Assembly (NCBI GenBank): GCA_963747835.1
Contig: CAVVGO010000005.1
Location: 2,232,001-2,296,000 of the forward strand
Length of the DNA: 64,000 bases
Direction of reading: 5' to 3'
Source of the DNA: JAJPKK01 sp963747835
Lineage (GTDB): Bacteria > Pseudomonadota > Alphaproteobacteria > Rhizobiales > Xanthobacteraceae
The position numbers and the translations under genes are program-made. This document shows, in pieces, positions 16,637 to 26,850 of this stretch. Positions within the stretch are counted from its first letter, which is position 1, and each line of letters starts with the position of its first letter. The notes under the pieces are model-generated. The model saw only the letters and a program-made list of their open reading frames with translations. It searched no databases and was not told where the DNA came from.

Positions 16637-19105
16637 TCAGCGCCCAACCTGGGTTTCCACCCGAACCGGAACATGAATGTAGAATGTCGAACCCGCGCCG
16701 AGCTTGGATTGCACCGCAATCCGCCCGCCATGCATCTCGACAATACGTTTTGCAATCGCTAGGCCGAGTCCGGTTCCGCCTTTTTTCTTGGTCGCGGAGC
16801 TGTCGGCCTGTTGGAATTCCTCGAATATCTTATTCGCATCGCCATCGGCGATTCCAGGCCCGGTGTCGCGAACGGCAAGGTTGAAAGCCCCATCGGTCAC
16901 GGAGGCCTCGATTGCGACCTTGCCGGCGTCGGTGAACTTGACGGCGTTGCCGACGACGTTAAGCAGAACCTGCGACAGTCGCCGCTCATCGCCACGACCG
17001 GTCGGCAGATCCGGAGCGATCGCGATGTCGAGGGTCAACTTCTTTGCCGCGGCCAAAGGCTCGACGGTCGTGAACACACCGTGGATCAAGTCTTGGAGCG
17101 AATAGTCCGTGAGCGAAAGGGTAAGCTGTCCGGCTTCGATCTTCGAAAGATCGAGCACGTCGTTGATGAGGCCGAGCAGGTGGCGGCCGTTGGTCTGCAC
17201 CCTGATCAATACCGACCGCATCTTCTCCGGCGGCTCGCCATAGATGGCGTCGAGGATGAGTTCGGTATAGCCGAGAATGGCGTTGAGAGGGGTCCGCAAC
17301 TCGTGGCTCATATTGGCGAGGAATTGTGACTTGTGCTGACTCACGACTTCGAGTTGGTGTCCCTTCTCTTCGATTTCATGGAACAGGCGCGCATTCTGGA
17401 TTGCCAGCACAGACTGGGAGGCGAAGGTCTCGAGCAGCCGAACGGTTGGCTCCGGAAACGTCCCCGGCTCCTTGCGCCGAACCACCAGCGCGCCGATGAC
17501 GACGTCGGGGCGCAGCAGCGGCACCACCAGCAGGCCGCGAAAGCCGGCTTCGACAATGATCTTGTTGAGAGGTGTCATCGGCTCATTGCGAAGATCGGTG
17601 ACCTGAACGGGCTCGCGCTGCTGCGTCGCCGGCCCGATATGGCCGTCGTTCAACCCAACGTGCTGCGCCGAGATGCCGTCGATCAACTCCTGGTTCATTC
17701 CGAAAGTCGCTGCCAGCCTGAAGGTAGCGGTCGCATCGTCAAACGCGTAAATCGCGCCGGCATCGGTGCCGGAAATCTGCACCGCCCGCGACACGATGGT
17801 GAAGAGCACCTTCTCGAGGTCAAGGGTCGAATTGACAGCCTGGCCGATCTCGCCGAGGGCGCGAAGCTCCTCGACGGACTTCGCAAGCTCGCGGGTGCGC
17901 ACCTCGACCTTCTGTTCGAGGTCGGCGTAGGACTCCTCGAGCTGCGAGGCCATGTTGTTGAATTGGTCGCCGAGCAGTTCCAACTCGTCGCCGGTCTTTA
18001 CCGAAATGCGCTGCGACAGGTCGCCGGCGCCGATTCTGGCAGCGCCGGACCGCAAGGCCTGGATTGGCACCACAATCTTGCGGGCCAGGAACACTCCGGA
18101 CAGCACCGCGAGAAACAAGCCCGCCAACAGCAGCAGAGCCGACCGTTGGATCGATTGATAGAGCGAAGCATAGGCCTCATCCAACGGCAACTCGACGAAG
18201 ACGATCCAACCCAACGGCGCCACCGGCGCATGCGCGGTCAATACCTTGTGACCTTGCAGGTCTATCGCCTCCTGCGACTCGCTGGCGCCCACGCCTGCGC
18301 TTCCGCGCGCGGCCGCAACCTGAGGCAGGACGGTCATGTCGGTATTGCGCAACACGAAACTGATATCCGGGTGCGCGATCAGACGGCCGTTGGCGTTGAT
18401 CAGATAGGCTTTACCGTTGATGCCGACTTTGATGTTGTTGATAACGTCCCAAATCAGCTTCAAGTTGACCTCGGCGACACTGACGCCGGCGTCGCGGCGC
18501 GTACCGGCGAGCGACAAAGTCATGTACGGCTCGGATTTGCGATAAAAATAGACCGGCCCATAATACTTCTTGTTGGCGACAGCTTCGGTGAACTTCGGAT
18601 CCTTGGACAGGTCGGCGTGGCTGCCGACCACGTCCATGGCGAGCCGCGAGACACGAAGCTGTTCGATGCCGTTGGAGTTGAGTTGCGACAGTTCCGTAAT
18701 TGCGGGAACCTGGCGCAAAAGCCGCAGGCCGTCGAACTGGCGCTGGTCGAGCGTGCTGGCCGACCACGGCAACTGCGTGGTCCAGCCAATCTGACTTTCG
18801 ATATCCTTTATGAATTGCTCGATTTTTGCCGACGCGGCTTCCGCCTGCTCGCTCTGGATGCGGACCAGCGATGCTTTGTATTCCGAGTATGAGAATAGAA
18901 GCTCGAATATCTCGTTGCTCACCAACAGAACGCCGACTACCGCGACGAACAGGGTGATATATTTCCGAAACAGCCGTCCGGAAATCCGCTTCCAGCCGAG
19001 CTTGTCCGCCAGTGGCTCGCGGACCGGTTCGGCCACAGGAGCGCGCGTGGGCGAATCCGCGGATGCGGGAGCACGAGGGTGCATGCTTCGCAGCGGCCCG
19101 CTCAT
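16637..19105 (-). CDS. Membrane sensor histidine kinase (Cache-HAMP-GAF-HisKA-HATPase)
   Basis: Protein of 822 residues. After a Pro/Ala-rich cytosolic leader come a membrane helix (about 48-70), a large periplasmic double-Cache-like sensor (about 75-320), a second helix (about 325-345) and a HAMP domain. A coiled coil and a GAF domain (about 430-580) follow. The HisKA domain has His 601 in NMSHELRTPLNAI, and the ATPase domain has NAVKFT, DTGPGI and GGTGLGLAI. There is no receiver; the single-domain receiver gene follows 11 bases later. The ATG at 19105 overlaps the TGA of the upstream solute-binding gene as ATGA, so translation is probably coupled. This suggests the binding protein supplies the ligand signal to the Cache domain. 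Confidence 0.9.
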   Translation of the reverse strand: MSGPLRSMHPRAPASADSPTRAPVAEPVREPLADKLGWKRISGRLFRKYITLFVAVVGVLLVSNEIFELLFSYSEYKASLVRIQSEQAEAASAKIEQFIKDIESQIGWTTQLPWSASTLDQRQFDGLRLLRQVPAITELSQLNSNGIEQLRVSRLAMDVVGSHADLSKDPKFTEAVANKKYYGPVYFYRKSEPYMTLSLAGTRRDAGVSVAEVNLKLIWDVINNIKVGINGKAYLINANGRLIAHPDISFVLRNTDMTVLPQVAAARGSAGVGASESQEAIDLQGHKVLTAHAPVAPLGWIVFVELPLDEAYASLYQSIQRSALLLLAGLFLAVLSGVFLARKIVVPIQALRSGAARIGAGDLSQRISVKTGDELELLGDQFNNMASQLEESYADLEQKVEVRTRELAKSVEELRALGEIGQAVNSTLDLEKVLFTIVSRAVQISGTDAGAIYAFDDATATFRLAATFGMNQELIDGISAQHVGLNDGHIGPATQQREPVQVTDLRNEPMTPLNKIIVEAGFRGLLVVPLLRPDVVIGALVVRRKEPGTFPEPTVRLLETFASQSVLAIQNARLFHEIEEKGHQLEVVSQHKSQFLANMSHELRTPLNAILGYTELILDAIYGEPPEKMRSVLIRVQTNGRHLLGLINDVLDLSKIEAGQLTLSLTDYSLQDLIHGVFTTVEPLAAAKKLTLDIAIAPDLPTGRGDERRLSQVLLNVVGNAVKFTDAGKVAIEASVTDGAFNLAVRDTGPGIADGDANKIFEEFQQADSSATKKKGGTGLGLAIAKRIVEMHGGRIAVQSKLGAGSTFYIHVPVRVETQVGR

Positions 19106-20110
19106 TCGATAATCTCGTCAGCCCGAGCTATCAAGGTTCCCGGAAGGTTGAGGCCGAGAGCCTTGGCGGTCTTGAGATTGATCGACAGCTCGAACTTGGC
19201 CGGTTGCTGGACCGGCAACTCCGCCGGATTGGCGCCCTTGAGAATGCGGTCTACGTAGCCGGCAGCGCGCCGCATCGTATCGCGCGTGTCGACCGCATAG
19301 GCCATCAAGCCACCGCGCGGCGTCGCGCCCGGCGTCGAGTAAACCGCAGGCAAGCGGTGGCGCGCCGCGTTTGCTATGAGAAGATCGCGCCGCTCGACCG
19401 TGAAACTGTCCGGTATTGCGATCAGACCGCCGCCTCCTCCGCCGGCAAATGTCGCCAGCGCGGATTTCGACCTCGGCATCGTCATGCACCTGCAGGTCCA
19501 CGATATGCACGGCCATCGCCGGTGCCGCCGATTGAACCGAACGAAGGAACAGTGCAGCAAACGGCGCAGACTGCGGATTGTAGATGACCGCGATCCGTAC
19601 GATCAACGGATCGGCTTCCTTGAGGAGCTGCATCCACTTTCCGCCGATCGAGCTTTCGAAATTGCTGAATCCCGTGATGTTGCCGCCAGGCCGGGACAAG
19701 CTTTGTACGAAGCCCGACTCGACCGGTTCCGAAATGTTCACGAATATGATCGGAATCACGCTGGTACCATTCTTGAGCGCGGCCGCAGTCGGTGTCGAAC
19801 GTGCGACCAACACGTCCGGCTTGAGCATGACCAATTCCCGGGCGAACGCCTCCGCCCGGGCGGCGCTACTCCCGGCAAAACGCACGTCGACGCGGATGTT
19901 ATGTCCTTCGATCCAGCCGAGTTCGGTCAGTCCCTGCCGGAACGCGGCCAATTCCACCTGGCCTGCCGCGTCGTCCTCCGCGAAAGACACTAGCATCCCG
20001 ACGTGTCGGACGCGCTCCGCCGGCTGCGCCCGCCCGGCGCGCGGCCAAGCGATCGGCCAGCCCGCCGTCGCCACGCTACCAACACCGGCGATGAACTCTC
20101 GGCGCTTCAT
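19102..20110 (-). CDS. ABC_sub_bind-type periplasmic solute-binding protein, +1 frameshift
   Basis: Start MKRREFIAGVGSVATAG has the RR motif and hydrophobic core of a (possibly Tat) signal peptide. The family body follows (VRHVGMLVSF, ELGWIEGHNI, SLSRPGGNITGF). The C-terminal half (ERRDLLIANAARHRLPAVY, ALGLNLPGTLIARADEIIE) is in another frame. The shift is explained by one extra base in the TTT (AAA on the coding strand) at 19465-19467; removing it gives 335 residues, the normal family length. The gene is therefore either intact with a sequence error or very recently broken. There is no permease or ATPase partner nearby. Its stop overlaps the start of the sensor kinase, suggesting a sensory rather than a transport role. 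Confidence 0.75.
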
Positions 20111-20241
20111 TCGACCACCTCGTCGGCGATGGCAAGGCCGCCGGTATCGACGATCTGCCGGGCATGATAAATTGCCGGCAACGCGTGGCGGGCCGCCAAG
20201 TCGGCCGCGCCGAGCGCCGATATGACCTCCCGCCGTCTCAC
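20107..20241 (-). pseudogene. Collapsed solute-binding gene, 44-residue in-frame remnant
   Basis: An open frame from GTG 20241 joins three pieces of the ABC_sub_bind family: the N-terminal VRRREVISALGAA, the mid-protein ARHALPAIYHARQIVDTGGL, and the C-terminal end IADEVVE. About 280 residues are missing between and around them, yet the frame is kept. Its TGA overlaps the ATG of the next solute-binding gene as ATGA, the same junction used in the intact array at 30-33 kb. It is therefore the relic of an upstream array member. Confidence 0.6.
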
Positions 20242-20449
20242 CCGGGACCTCCCAAGCCGTTATGTGGCCATCCTATCGCGGTACGCGCTGCATGGAAACC
20301 AAGTGAGCGCGCGAAGTCCCGGAGGCATGACCCAAATTCCGGATGATCTTGACCTCACGGGCGATGCAACCGCCGTCACAACGGGTAGCCTATCATCAAT
20401 CACCGGTCATCTGTCAGTACCGGAAATCGTTATTCCCTACCCACAACGG
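20242..20449. other. Intergenic region, no gene seen
   Basis: About 200 bases after the patatin stop codon and before the collapsed solute-binding remnant. No open frame or strong hairpin was recognised. Confidence 0.4.
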
Positions 20450-23400
20450 CTACTGCCGACGCGATTGGTCGTCGCGCAACAAGTCCGAAATAGAGCTCAG
20501 GACGCAGCTGTTTCTTATCAGCGTCGCTTCGTTGAGCTGCTGGGTTCCGGTGGCACCGACTTCTTCCAGCTTGTCGGCGTCGTCGGCGTGTTTGGGGTCA
20601 CGCGAAGGCCTGGTGCAGGTATCGAAGTTGCCCAGCATCCATGACACGATTTCAAGGGTCGTGCGCGACAGCTTCCAGCCCAGCGGCAGACCGTAGGTCT
20701 GGTCCTCGATCTCCACAATCCAGAGCGGCGCGTCCTGATCGTAGGCGTGGGTTCTGCAAATAGCGCTCCTGTTGGCATTCGCGTCCTTCGCAATCTCGGA
20801 CAAATAAAACTGGTTGCACGCGCGAGCGACGGCCTCATTGCCGAGCCCCTCCCTGACCTTCAGCACGGCGTCGACCGGCGCAAGTGTATCGCGGAATACC
20901 GTACCGTTGATATTGCTCAAATCCGGTTGCGGGTCGGCGCTGGTGAGCAAAATGATCCGGATTTCCGCATGGTGCCGATTCGCGATCTCATTGAGCGCGC
21001 CGTACAAGGCGAGCGCGGTAGTGGAACCAGACGAGTTCGCATATGCTCCGTCGACGAAATTCCAGCGCTGGGAATTGTTCATCGCCACGGAAAACGGTGG
21101 AAGAATTCCCGGAAATCGGGCGCTGACCACCGCCGCATACATCAATGAACGGTTGTACTCGGCCGGCATACCTTGGTCGAAGAACGAATATAAGGATGCG
21201 TCGATGTCGTGAAGCGGAAACGGGGCGAAGGCGGTACGGAAGCCCGTCTCGACCCACGTCGCATTCAGCACAAGGGCTGGTGCTTGACCGTGTTCCGGCC
21301 AGTGAGCCGCAAAAGCATCGCCGAGTGCTTGCGCCGCAGGGACGCTTTGCGAGCGCACCGAATTCTCGAAGCTTCCCGCCAGCGTCTCGGCTCGCCCCAT
21401 GGAGGTCCCGAGAAGTTCCGGAAATATGCGCGGCGACGATCGGCGAAAAATGATCGTCCTGCATGATCGCGCACACCTTTTCGGTCAATCGCTGTCCCGG
21501 CGTCGCGTTTGAGCGCCGCATGCAGGTATTGACGCCCGACGCGGCGGTCCGCGAGGCCCCGCCGGAATCCGGGGAGGGATCACCATTCGCGCTATTAAGG
21601 TTTTCGTCCGACGACGACGTCGGCGCGGCCGGAGACCCCGACTGCGCCAGGGCCTGGAAAATGGTCGCCCCGATCGACCCACCCGAAACCCCGCTGATCG
21701 CAAACACGTGTTCCGCAAATTGGGGCGTGTGATCCTGCAATCTCGCAAGAAACAAGGATGCGGCACTCGCCGCATATATGCCACCGCCTTCGACCGCAAT
21801 GATAAAGACCGGATACGGTTTGACCAAAGACGCCGAACCATTCGGAACCGACGTAAACTGCCCGGCCACTCCAGGGCAAATATCGGTACCGGAGCCCGAG
21901 GCCGGAATTCCTTTCTCATCCAGCCAGCATTCGAAGCGTTGGTGTAAATTGTACACAGGTCTCGAATTTGACTCTGCGACGCCAAACTTGCGCAATTCAT
22001 GCAACGTCAGACCTCCCGGCACGATCAGGAGCGCAGCGACAACTGCAACCGCCCGCAGACGCGACAGAAGCGCCATGGCGAAGAAGAAAATGCAAATAGC
22101 CGTGAGAGCCGTGACCATCAATTCAATCGGAATCGGGAACATCACGGAAATGACCGTTGCCAGGGCCACAAGGGCCAAGGCCGGAAATCCGGATCGTTGC
22201 GACAGCAATGCCAGCAAGGCGAGAGTAGAAATCAGGAACAGCAGTTCAAGAGTCATCGAACCGATCGGACCGATCGTCCGGTAGAGCGCGACGATCGAAT
22301 CCACATCAAGAAACGAGACGGTTATTGCCGCCAGCACGAGCGCGATCACCGATAGAGCGATCGCGGGGTGTTGCGCGGCAGATTTGCGGTAGCGGTCGAG
22401 CAGCAACGCCACCAATAGTCCCGTTGAGATCGTCCATGACATTGCGACTGGAAACATGGCCCAGCGGCTCGCCCACGGCAGTTGCCATGCTGCCCCGGAG
22501 AGCGCGAGACCATTAGGTCCGACCGCCGTATGCACTGGAGGCGCGAACGACGATCCAACCACGAAATAGAGTGCGATCGCCAGCCACGGCAACAGCGCCC
22601 AAGCAGCAAGCAACACCCGCCGACGCCGGCGCAGATTGACGCCGACGTCGCGATCGAACCAGGGGGCGTAGGCAAGGCGGCCCTGCATCCGGTCAAGCCG
22701 ATAATAGAGGACGTAATGGATGAGCGCGATCGCAACAGTGGCTGCCGACGCTGCGGTGATTTGAAGCCTGTCGCCGCCAGTCGGAAAAAAATCCGTGAGC
22801 AACAGAAACAATGCAGCAGCCGCCAATGGCAGAAGGCCGACGACTGCGATCTTCATGATGCGATCATGCCGGCACACATCGAGGAACAGCGCAATTGCCA
22901 GTCCCGCCAGAATTGCCGCGACGGCGATCGTCCAGGCGCTCGGCACGGGCAGGTGTTGCATTGCCTCGAGCGTGTCAGGCGCCACTCGGGCGACGTCGAG
23001 AAGCTGATGGTGCCTGTCGGTCAAATATGCCTTCGCACCCAGCAGCCCGACGACGACGCCCAGCCACGGAAACATCGCCAGAACGAGTGCCGCCATCCGC
23101 TGAATGCCGCGCAACATAGAGCGGGCGTCGGGTTCGAAGGCTCGAATACATGACGTTTATCCGCATCGTGCTGAGCCGGTAATGCGTCACGTAGAGGACG
23201 GCGCTGATGAGTGCGAGACCCAGCGCGGCTGCGGCGTAGGCGGCAAAAATCGATGCGCAGGTCGTTGTCGGCTGCCCAACAGTGACGCGGGAATTCAAAT
23301 CCTCCAGATACCCGACGTAAATCTCGCGAACCTGCGCGTCGGTCGCCAGAAGGAAGAACACGATCACCGCCGCAGTCAGCGGCAGGACGTGAAAGATCTC

Positions 23401-23490
23401 CATCATCCGGCGCAGCGGGTGCCAGAACACCCGGCGCAACTGCATCTCGAGCGCTTGGGCCTTTGCGGCCAGGACCGCGGAGGTCCCCAT
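20450..23490 (-). CDS. Polytopic membrane patatin-like phospholipase, two +1 frameshifts
   Basis: The N-terminal two-thirds carry about ten hydrophobic helices starting from MEIFHVLPLTAAVIVFFLLA. The C-terminal third is a patatin-like hydrolase. It has the oxyanion motif VEGGGIYAAS, the nucleophile motif SGVSGGS (Gly-x-Ser-x-Gly) and the partner Asp in FVDGAYANS, so the catalytic dyad is complete. Two frame changes occur, each explained by one extra base: GG at about 23139-23140 and AAA at 21422-21424. With both removed the protein has 1,012 residues. The ATG at 23490 directly follows the TAA of the NUDIX-macro gene (TAAATG), so the two are translationally coupled. Patatin domains cleave membrane phospholipids and serve as effectors in several anti-phage systems. 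Here the target and trigger are unknown. Confidence 0.75.
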
Positions 23491-24977
23491 TTACGCGTCC
23501 TCCACGCGACCGAGAACTCCGTCGCCTTGCAAACGTTCGAGTACCTGATGGCAAGCGTTCTTCTCGCGCGACCTGAACGCCAGAAAATAGACCTCCTTCA
23601 ACGTACTGTCGGGGGCGCTTGACAGGTGGTTGACGGCAGCCGGAATGACGATGTCGGCGACGTCCTCGACCGACACGCCGCCATCCCCGGAGCCCAACAA
23701 CGGGATCAGAATTGACTTCGAACCGCTTTCTCGCCAGCAATATCCTGAGGAGGCGGTTGTTTTCCACGTCGGCGCGCGTCAGTATATTGACAATGCATTG
23801 CTTGAGCTTGGACTTGTCGGCCCTGATGCCGGCGCCCGGGACGCCCTCGACGGCTGCGATATGAAAAATCCGATGAACGCGGTGCGTCGCCCTGAGAGCA
23901 CCTGACTCGGTCACCAGCACGGTTCCGATCGTCAGTTGCGCCCGCTGCCCGACGGCGCTCCTCAGCGACTCGTCGATTATGTCTTCGATGACGTTGTCCT
24001 GTTCGTCCCGATTGGCGCCCAGAAATCGGATCTTCGCCGAAATGCTGCGGCCGATGATGCGATCCATCATCATGTCGGTGTTCTCGGAATTAACCCAGAT
24101 GCTGACGTCCCGGATGTCGTCAATGGCGCCGGTCTTGTATCCGATGATCAATTCCGGCTTCCGCGTGAGGCGATACCGGACGGTGGAAAAACCAAGCGGG
24201 GCTGCTGCCTGCGCATCCGCTGGCGCGCTTGCGGCCGCTGCGGGCGATCTGCCGTGATCGAGCGATTTTCGGTGCGGCTGCAGCCAATCGGCCGCTTCGT
24301 TGATCGATCCGTCGGCCAGCCGATCGAAAAGGTTCACGACCGCCTGGACCGCTTCGACGAACCGTTCCCGATCCTGCCGTATCTTCAGGTGGCCCTGCAA
24401 CCAATAGGCCGCCATCGCCAGCTTCGGATCGTCAATCGCCCCCCGCGATAGTCGATCGAATAGATCGTGCAGAGGCAAGTGAATGACCTTGATGTCTTCG
24501 TTGCCGACGCCGCCGCCTGTGCCGATCCTGTCCGCCTCGCACACCTCGGCGAAATAAAGAAATACGCACTCCGACGTGCCTCCGGGGGACGAAAAGAACT
24601 TGCCGATCAGGTTGGGGGCGGGGATTTTATAACCGGTCTCCTCCGCGGTCTCGCGAATTGCGGCCGCCTGCGGCGTCTCGTTGGGCTCGATCGTTCCGGC
24701 GATCGCCTCGATGATCCAGCCGTCGGCAGTTGGATCGGCGCGCTGGCGACCGATCATCACCGGAAGCTTGAACTGTTCGACCACCACGACGGACTTGGCA
24801 TCCCGATTGAAGACGAGCACCGCAACCGAGTTCGCCACGTTCAAACACCAGGAGACGTTCTTCCGGGCTCATCGTCCCGTCCTGGCGCTCATGCGCCACG
24901 ACGACCTCGTCGATTTTGAAGAAGTCGTCGAGCAAGCGCGCTTGCTTGCGGATATCGACGCGACGGGGCAACAGCAT
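23491..24977 (-). CDS. NUDIX hydrolase fused to macro domain, two +1 frameshifts
   Basis: The N-terminal part (DDFFKIDEVVVAHERQDGTM, ANSVAVLVFNRD) resembles ADP-ribose/sugar-nucleotide NUDIX enzymes. The NUDIX box is GTIEPNETPQAAAIRETAEE followed by TGY. After a variable linker comes a macro-domain-like module: IWVNSENTDMMMDR, HIAAVEGVPGAGI, then ILIPLLGSGDGGVSVEDV and VYFLAF. These match the ADP-ribose-binding loops of macro domains. Frame changes near 24835 (CC) and 23727-23729 (TTT) are each explained by one extra base; corrected length is 494 residues. The ATG at 24977 has AGAGGA about 5 bases upstream. It abuts the patatin gene. Both domains bind or cleave ADP-ribose-type molecules, suggesting NAD-derived signal handling. 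Confidence 0.72.
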
Positions 24978-25016
24978 GAAAATCCTCTGTGCTGAGGGGA
25001 GCGACGTCCAACGATC

Positions 25017-25370
25017 TCAAGCTGCGGCGCAACGCGCGATGGTGCCATCCTGTAATGCCGCCAGGCCGATCGGAGTATTGACTACGATCACGTCGGGCTT
25101 GAGACTGATCAGTTCCGAAGCATAGTTACGCGTGGCTTCGACGCTCCCGGCGGCCCAGCGCGCGACGATCCGGAGGTTGTCGTTCTCGGTCCAGCCGAGT
25201 TTCGGCAGTGCCTGGCGAAACGCAGTGAAATGCTGCTGCGCTTCCCGATCGCTTTCTTCAAGGCCGATGAGCACGCCGACCCGCCGCACCCGTTCGCCCG
25301 GTTGCGCGCGCGCCACCAGCGGCCACGTCGCCGCGCCGCCGAGCCCCGCGATGAATTCGCGCCGTTTCAA
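25017..25370 (-). pseudogene. 3'-truncated solute-binding protein gene
   Basis: The frame begins MKRREFIAGLGGAATWPLVA, a normal ABC_sub_bind signal region, and continues through LPKLGWTENDNLRI and ISLKPDVIVVNTP. It stops after 117 residues in GTIARCAAA, where the family continues for another 200 residues. The break lies 40 bases before the start of the NUDIX-macro gene. This is consistent with the NUDIX-macro/patatin module having replaced or inserted into the 3' part. Confidence 0.7.
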
Positions 25371-25521
25371 TCCCCTCTCCCCTCAAACCGACTCAGCCTA
25401 TCGTGGGCGGGGGCGAATGGAAACGGGTCGATTCCGCGCCCGTCGATAGGACGGGTCGATTCGGCGCCTCACTCGTGGAGGTCGCGCGGAAACTTTGGCA
25501 GCAAAGTGGGAGGACCGCGGG

Positions 25522-26319
25522 TCAGAGACTCTTGATCGCTCCGCACACGGTTGGCGTGAGGTCGGTGTCGTCGGTATAGAAATGCATGATCGGCAGTTGC
25601 GCCGCTTTAGCGAGGGCGCCGAACGCGGCAATCTCCGACATATCCGTGACGCAACTGATTTCGCCGCCCATCGGAATGAGGGGCTTGCCCTGTGCGATCG
25701 CGCGCCAGGACGGCAGGCAGTCGTCGAAGGCGGTCTGCGGCGTGCCGTCCCGCACCGGTCGGCAAACGTTATTTTCGTTCCTGGCACGCCAATACAGTTG
25801 CGGAAACAGGGCGTCGCTGGCCGCGACAAACTGCGCCCAGGGCAAGTTCTTGTAGACGGCGGGATAGTTGCCGCCCGAGGTTAGACCGAGCAGGAAATTG
25901 TTGTTACCTGCCGCCCGGGCAGCGTTACGAATGATCTGGCAGAACGTGGTGGCGAGCTCCGCGAGCGGGACCGGGGTATCGGTGCGGTCCCAATCGTTGT
26001 ATGCCCCGTCATCCGAATTGGATTCCGGATCGACGATGTAGCCATCCAGTCCCGCAGGGATCAGCGTTTGTGCGACGTAGTTCGCCTCATCGGTAGCATA
26101 GCGCCCGGATGAGTTCTCGACCACCGCCGGCCACCGCCACGCATAAACCTGCATTCCCGCCGCATGGAACCGCGGAATGCTGCCCGGGATAATGTCGCTG
26201 ACGGTGCGGATCGCCACCGCCTTGGCACCCATCAGTTGGGCATTGTTGAAGAGCCGGTCTTCGTCTTCTTGGTCATCCATGCTTTCGGCCCACAGAGCCT
26301 TATTCGCAAACGCTGCCAT
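25522..26319 (-). CDS. TIM-barrel, glycoside-hydrolase-like protein of unknown function
   Basis: Protein of 265 residues with a strong ribosome site (GGAGGGGA) before the ATG at 26319. Repeating strand-helix units suggest a TIM barrel: KALWAESM, GAKAVAIRTV, HAAGMQVYAWRWP, GLDGYIVDPESNSDD, NNFLLGLTSGG, ASDALFPQLYW, KPLIPMGGEI and LPIMHFYTDD. Acidic residues at strand ends (DPES, EI, TDD) sit where glycoside hydrolases keep catalytic groups. There is no signal peptide, so it is cytosolic or exported by another route. I do not recognise the family with certainty. It stands alone, between the truncated binding-protein gene and a recombinase remnant. Confidence 0.6.
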   Translation of the reverse strand: MAAFANKALWAESMDDQEDEDRLFNNAQLMGAKAVAIRTVSDIIPGSIPRFHAAGMQVYAWRWPAVVENSSGRYATDEANYVAQTLIPAGLDGYIVDPESNSDDGAYNDWDRTDTPVPLAELATTFCQIIRNAARAAGNNNFLLGLTSGGNYPAVYKNLPWAQFVAASDALFPQLYWRARNENNVCRPVRDGTPQTAFDDCLPSWRAIAQGKPLIPMGGEISCVTDMSEIAAFGALAKAAQLPIMHFYTDDTDLTPTVCGAIKSL

Positions 26320-26566
26320 TGAATCCCCTCCGGAAGAACAGTGCTATCGAAGCGTGCTTTGGCCATTTTTACAACTAAAACTTGTACAAATCCGACGGGC
26401 GGCCGGTGCGGCGGCGATCAGAATTCCCTGATTACAAGGAATTCAACAGGGAACTTCGATCCGGCCGATGAGACCGATGCGCCGTCGCGCCGCTTCAGAT
26501 GCAGACCGGATGTGCTGCATCTTTCATAGGAATAAATACCACGAAAACGGGATTTCGTCCAGCCTC

Positions 26567-26760
26567 GGCCAACGGATTGGCCGCGCCAAGGCCAAGGCGG
26601 CCGGGGTCTGCAAGGGGCGGCCAGCTTCGATAGGCGCCGCACGGGCGCGCGAATGAAGGCGAGTGGTCTTGGAGCCACCGAGATCGCGAAGGCCCTCAAG
26701 ATCGGCCGGACAAGCGTCTATCGGGTGTTGGAGGTGACGGCCAAATCCGGGCGCGAGACG
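26567..26760 (+). pseudogene. Serine recombinase C-terminal remnant (copy 1)
   Basis: Two adjoining frames encode RAKAKAAGVCKGRPASI and, from the ATG at 26653, MKASGLGATEIAKALKIGRT then SVYRVLE. This is the C-terminal helix-turn-helix end of a resolvase/invertase-type serine recombinase. The catalytic domain is absent, and the two pieces are out of frame at 26650 (a -1 type shift). It is a relic of a mobile element. Confidence 0.65.
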
Positions 26761-26850
26761 ACGCGCCCTTTGCCTGCCGCGATCACGAGTAAAGTGGCCC
26801 CGATCCGGGGGGGTTGTCTGGGGGGACAGGGGATCGGGGCCGTGCTCTAA

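Noticed and set aside
17333..18892. 519-residue plus-strand open frame opposite the Cache-HAMP-GAF kinase
   Set aside because: The opposite strand encodes a complete kinase with all motifs; the antisense product is His/Arg/Leu-rich and featureless.
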